The notes beneath the pieces are model-generated. The model had not been told where the DNA came from. It saw only the letters and a program-made list of their open reading frames with translations, and did no database searches. This document shows, in pieces, positions 6,683 through 7,297 of a stretch of 7,297 nt of DNA (position 1 is the first letter of the stretch; every line of letters begins with the position of its first letter). Both the position numbers and the translations under genes were made by a program. The stretch spans positions 1 to 7,297 of the forward strand of contig CANQOZ010000062.1 of assembly GCA_947625585.1 (NCBI GenBank), in the 5' to 3' direction. Source of the stretch: an uncultured Eubacteriaceae bacterium (GTDB lineage: Bacteria; Bacillota; Clostridia; Eubacteriales; Eubacteriaceae).

Positions 6683-6737
6683 AAGCTACAGATCAGTTAA
6701 TCTATTTGTTTTTAAGGGAATTTAACTTTATCTGACA
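6683..6737 (-). other. Possible degenerate right end of a second Tn7-like element
   Basis: Upstream of the truncated tnsA the minus strand begins with TGTCAGATAAAG at 6737. It is the only TGT on that strand between the tRNA and the remnant. Further in, ACAAATAGATTAACTGATC resembles the inner right end of the intact element (ACAAATAATATT, then TTTACTGAGC). This may be the worn right end of the element that supplied the tnsA fragment. No clear 20-bp units are present and the match is weak. Confidence 0.3.
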
Positions 6738-6810
6738 TTTTTATGCTAAAAAATAGAATTTTAATACTAATTTTTGTTTTTAAAGAGATTTTTTCGAATA
6801 AAAATTGGAT

Positions 6811-6849
6811 AAATAAAATAAAAAGATTTCAAATTATGATATAATGAAA
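6811..6849 (-). terminator. Rho-independent terminator of tRNA-Pro
   Basis: Twelve bases after the tRNA 3' end, on the minus strand, TTTCATTAT and ATAATTTGAAA can pair as a 9-bp stem with a two-base bulge and an ATC loop (6827-6849). TCTTTTTATTTTATTT follows at once. This is an AT-rich but otherwise normal intrinsic terminator. It means the gene ends before the transposon remnants begin. Confidence 0.6.
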
Positions 6850-6860
6850 GTTTAAGGAAA

Positions 6861-6937
6861 TGGTCGGAGTGAGAAGATTCGAACTTCCGGCCTCATGGTC
6901 CCGAACCATGCGCTCTACCAAACTGAGCCACACCCCG
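6861..6937 (-). tRNA. tRNA-Pro (anticodon CGG)
   Basis: A complete 77-nt tRNA folds from the minus strand. The acceptor stem is CGGGGTG with CACTCCG (one G-U pair), the D stem GCTC/GAGC, and the anticodon stem CATGG/CCATG with loop TTCGGGA. The T arm is GGAAG/CTTCT with loop TTCGAAT. The discriminator base is A and CCA is encoded. Anticodon CGG reads the proline codon CCG. All invariant positions I checked are present (T8, A14, G18, G19, A21, T54, T55, C56, A58), so it should be functional. Its 3' end faces the transposon. Confidence 0.96.
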
Positions 6938-6948
6938 ACAAGAAATTT

Positions 6949-6977
6949 ATTATATAATAATTAGTTCTTCTTTTCAA
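6949..6977 (-). promoter_or_regulatory. tRNA-Pro promoter
   Basis: On the minus strand TTGAAA (6972-6977) and TATAAT (6949-6954) are separated by 17 bp, a near-consensus housekeeping promoter. The -10 box ends 11 bases before the mature 5' end at 6937, so the leader is only a few bases long. The -35 box overlaps a perfect palindrome. Confidence 0.75.
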
Positions 6978-6991
6978 ATGAAATTTGAAAA
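6971..6991. repeat. Perfect 9-bp palindrome over the tRNA promoter -35 box
   Basis: TTTTCAAAT (6971-6979) and ATTTGAAAA (6983-6991) form a perfect inverted repeat around GAA. It covers the whole -35 box. It could be an operator, or a hairpin ending the transcript of the gene at 7078-7297, although no strong T-run follows on the minus strand. The rest of the gap from 6992 to 7077 shows nothing recognisable. Confidence 0.5.
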
Positions 6992-7077
6992 TTTTACTTT
7001 ACTATTATCTATTTTTATCATTTTCAATTAAAGTTATCTTGATTAATCCTATTTATCTCCTATCATCAATCTAATAA

Positions 7078-7297
7078 TCATTTATTAACCTTCTTTCCGA
7101 AACAACTAAACTTTACCAATTCAAATAAAGAACCAATTTTCAAATTAATATCTATTGCAATTTTTAACGTTATTATAGATAGTTCTTTAAATTCGTATAG
7201 AGAGTTTAAATAGCTTTTATCTTTATAAATACTTAAAAATTCTTCAATAAGCTTTATATAATAGCTAAAAAGGGGTAATCTTAGAATAGTACTGAAC
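7078..7297 (-). CDS. C-terminal part of unidentified protein, possibly XRE-type regulator
   Basis: An open frame of 72 codons enters from the right edge and ends at TGA (7078-7080). Its start lies outside the window. The segment LSIITLKIAIDINLKIGSLFEL resembles the last helices of XRE/Cro-type helix-turn-helix domains, where a pattern like STL..IA.AL.I....LF is common. A short basic tail, FGKKVNK, follows. I do not recognise the protein family beyond this and the first 30 residues give no clue. The gene precedes tRNA-Pro in the same direction, about 140 bp away. It is probably ordinary chromosomal DNA next to the attachment site, though it could belong to another mobile element. Confidence 0.5.
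   Translation of the reverse strand, partial: FSTILRLPLFSYYIKLIEEFLSIYKDKSYLNSLYEFKELSIITLKIAIDINLKIGSLFELVKFSCFGKKVNK

Noticed and set aside
6737..6737. TGTCAG at 6737 as the right terminus of the intact element
   Set aside because: It is not followed by the 20-bp units shared with the left end. The terminus at 6625 pairs with the left end at the same offset. The 6737 site is kept only as a possible end of a remnant element.
7078..7080. TGA recoded as tryptophan, suggesting a Mollicute
   Set aside because: Tryptophan in the tns genes is encoded by TGG, and the frame after this TGA shows no continuing protein similarity.

Overview
The window holds what looks like a complete, compact Tn7-like transposon with no cargo genes, next to a tRNA-Pro gene. 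All recognisable genes are on the minus strand. The DNA is AT-rich, most strongly between genes. Purine-rich ribosome binding sites, a TTG start and a tRNA gene that encodes its own CCA end fit a low-GC bacterium, possibly a member of the Bacillota. The sequence does not fix the species. TGA is used as a normal stop.

Layout from left to right. Positions 1-47 are flanking DNA with nothing recognisable. Positions 48-207 form the proposed left transposon end: a TGT terminus, two clear and one weak copy of a 20-bp TnsB-type site spaced about 65-68 bp apart, and a weak terminator hairpin. Positions 208-6456 carry the transposition genes in the order tnsA-tnsB-tnsC-tnsD, read right to left. They are packed with 1-nt gaps or short overlaps, so they are almost certainly one operon. 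Positions 6481-6625 form the right end: five back-to-back 20-bp sites ending in ACA at 6625, with the likely tnsA promoter just inside. Immediately outside, 6626-6682 is a second, diverged copy of the tnsA start region (11 codons). It is probably a remnant of a related element, whose own end may lie near 6737. The tRNA-Pro(CGG) gene with its terminator and promoter follows (6811-6977). The last 220 bases hold the C-terminal part of a gene that runs off the window and is perhaps an XRE-type regulator.

How the genes should work together, by homology to Tn7: TnsA and TnsB cut the two strands at each end and TnsB joins the ends to the target. TnsC is the AAA+ regulator that links this machinery to the target. 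TnsD (TniQ family) binds a specific chromosomal site. The right end faces the 3' end of the tRNA gene, as the Tn7 right end faces glmS, so the tRNA-Pro region is the natural candidate attachment site. There is no tnsE, cas gene or CRISPR array in the window.

The main points of interest are the cargo-free element with both ends visible, the regular tandem right-end sites, and the truncated second tnsA abutting the right terminus without a matching target duplication.
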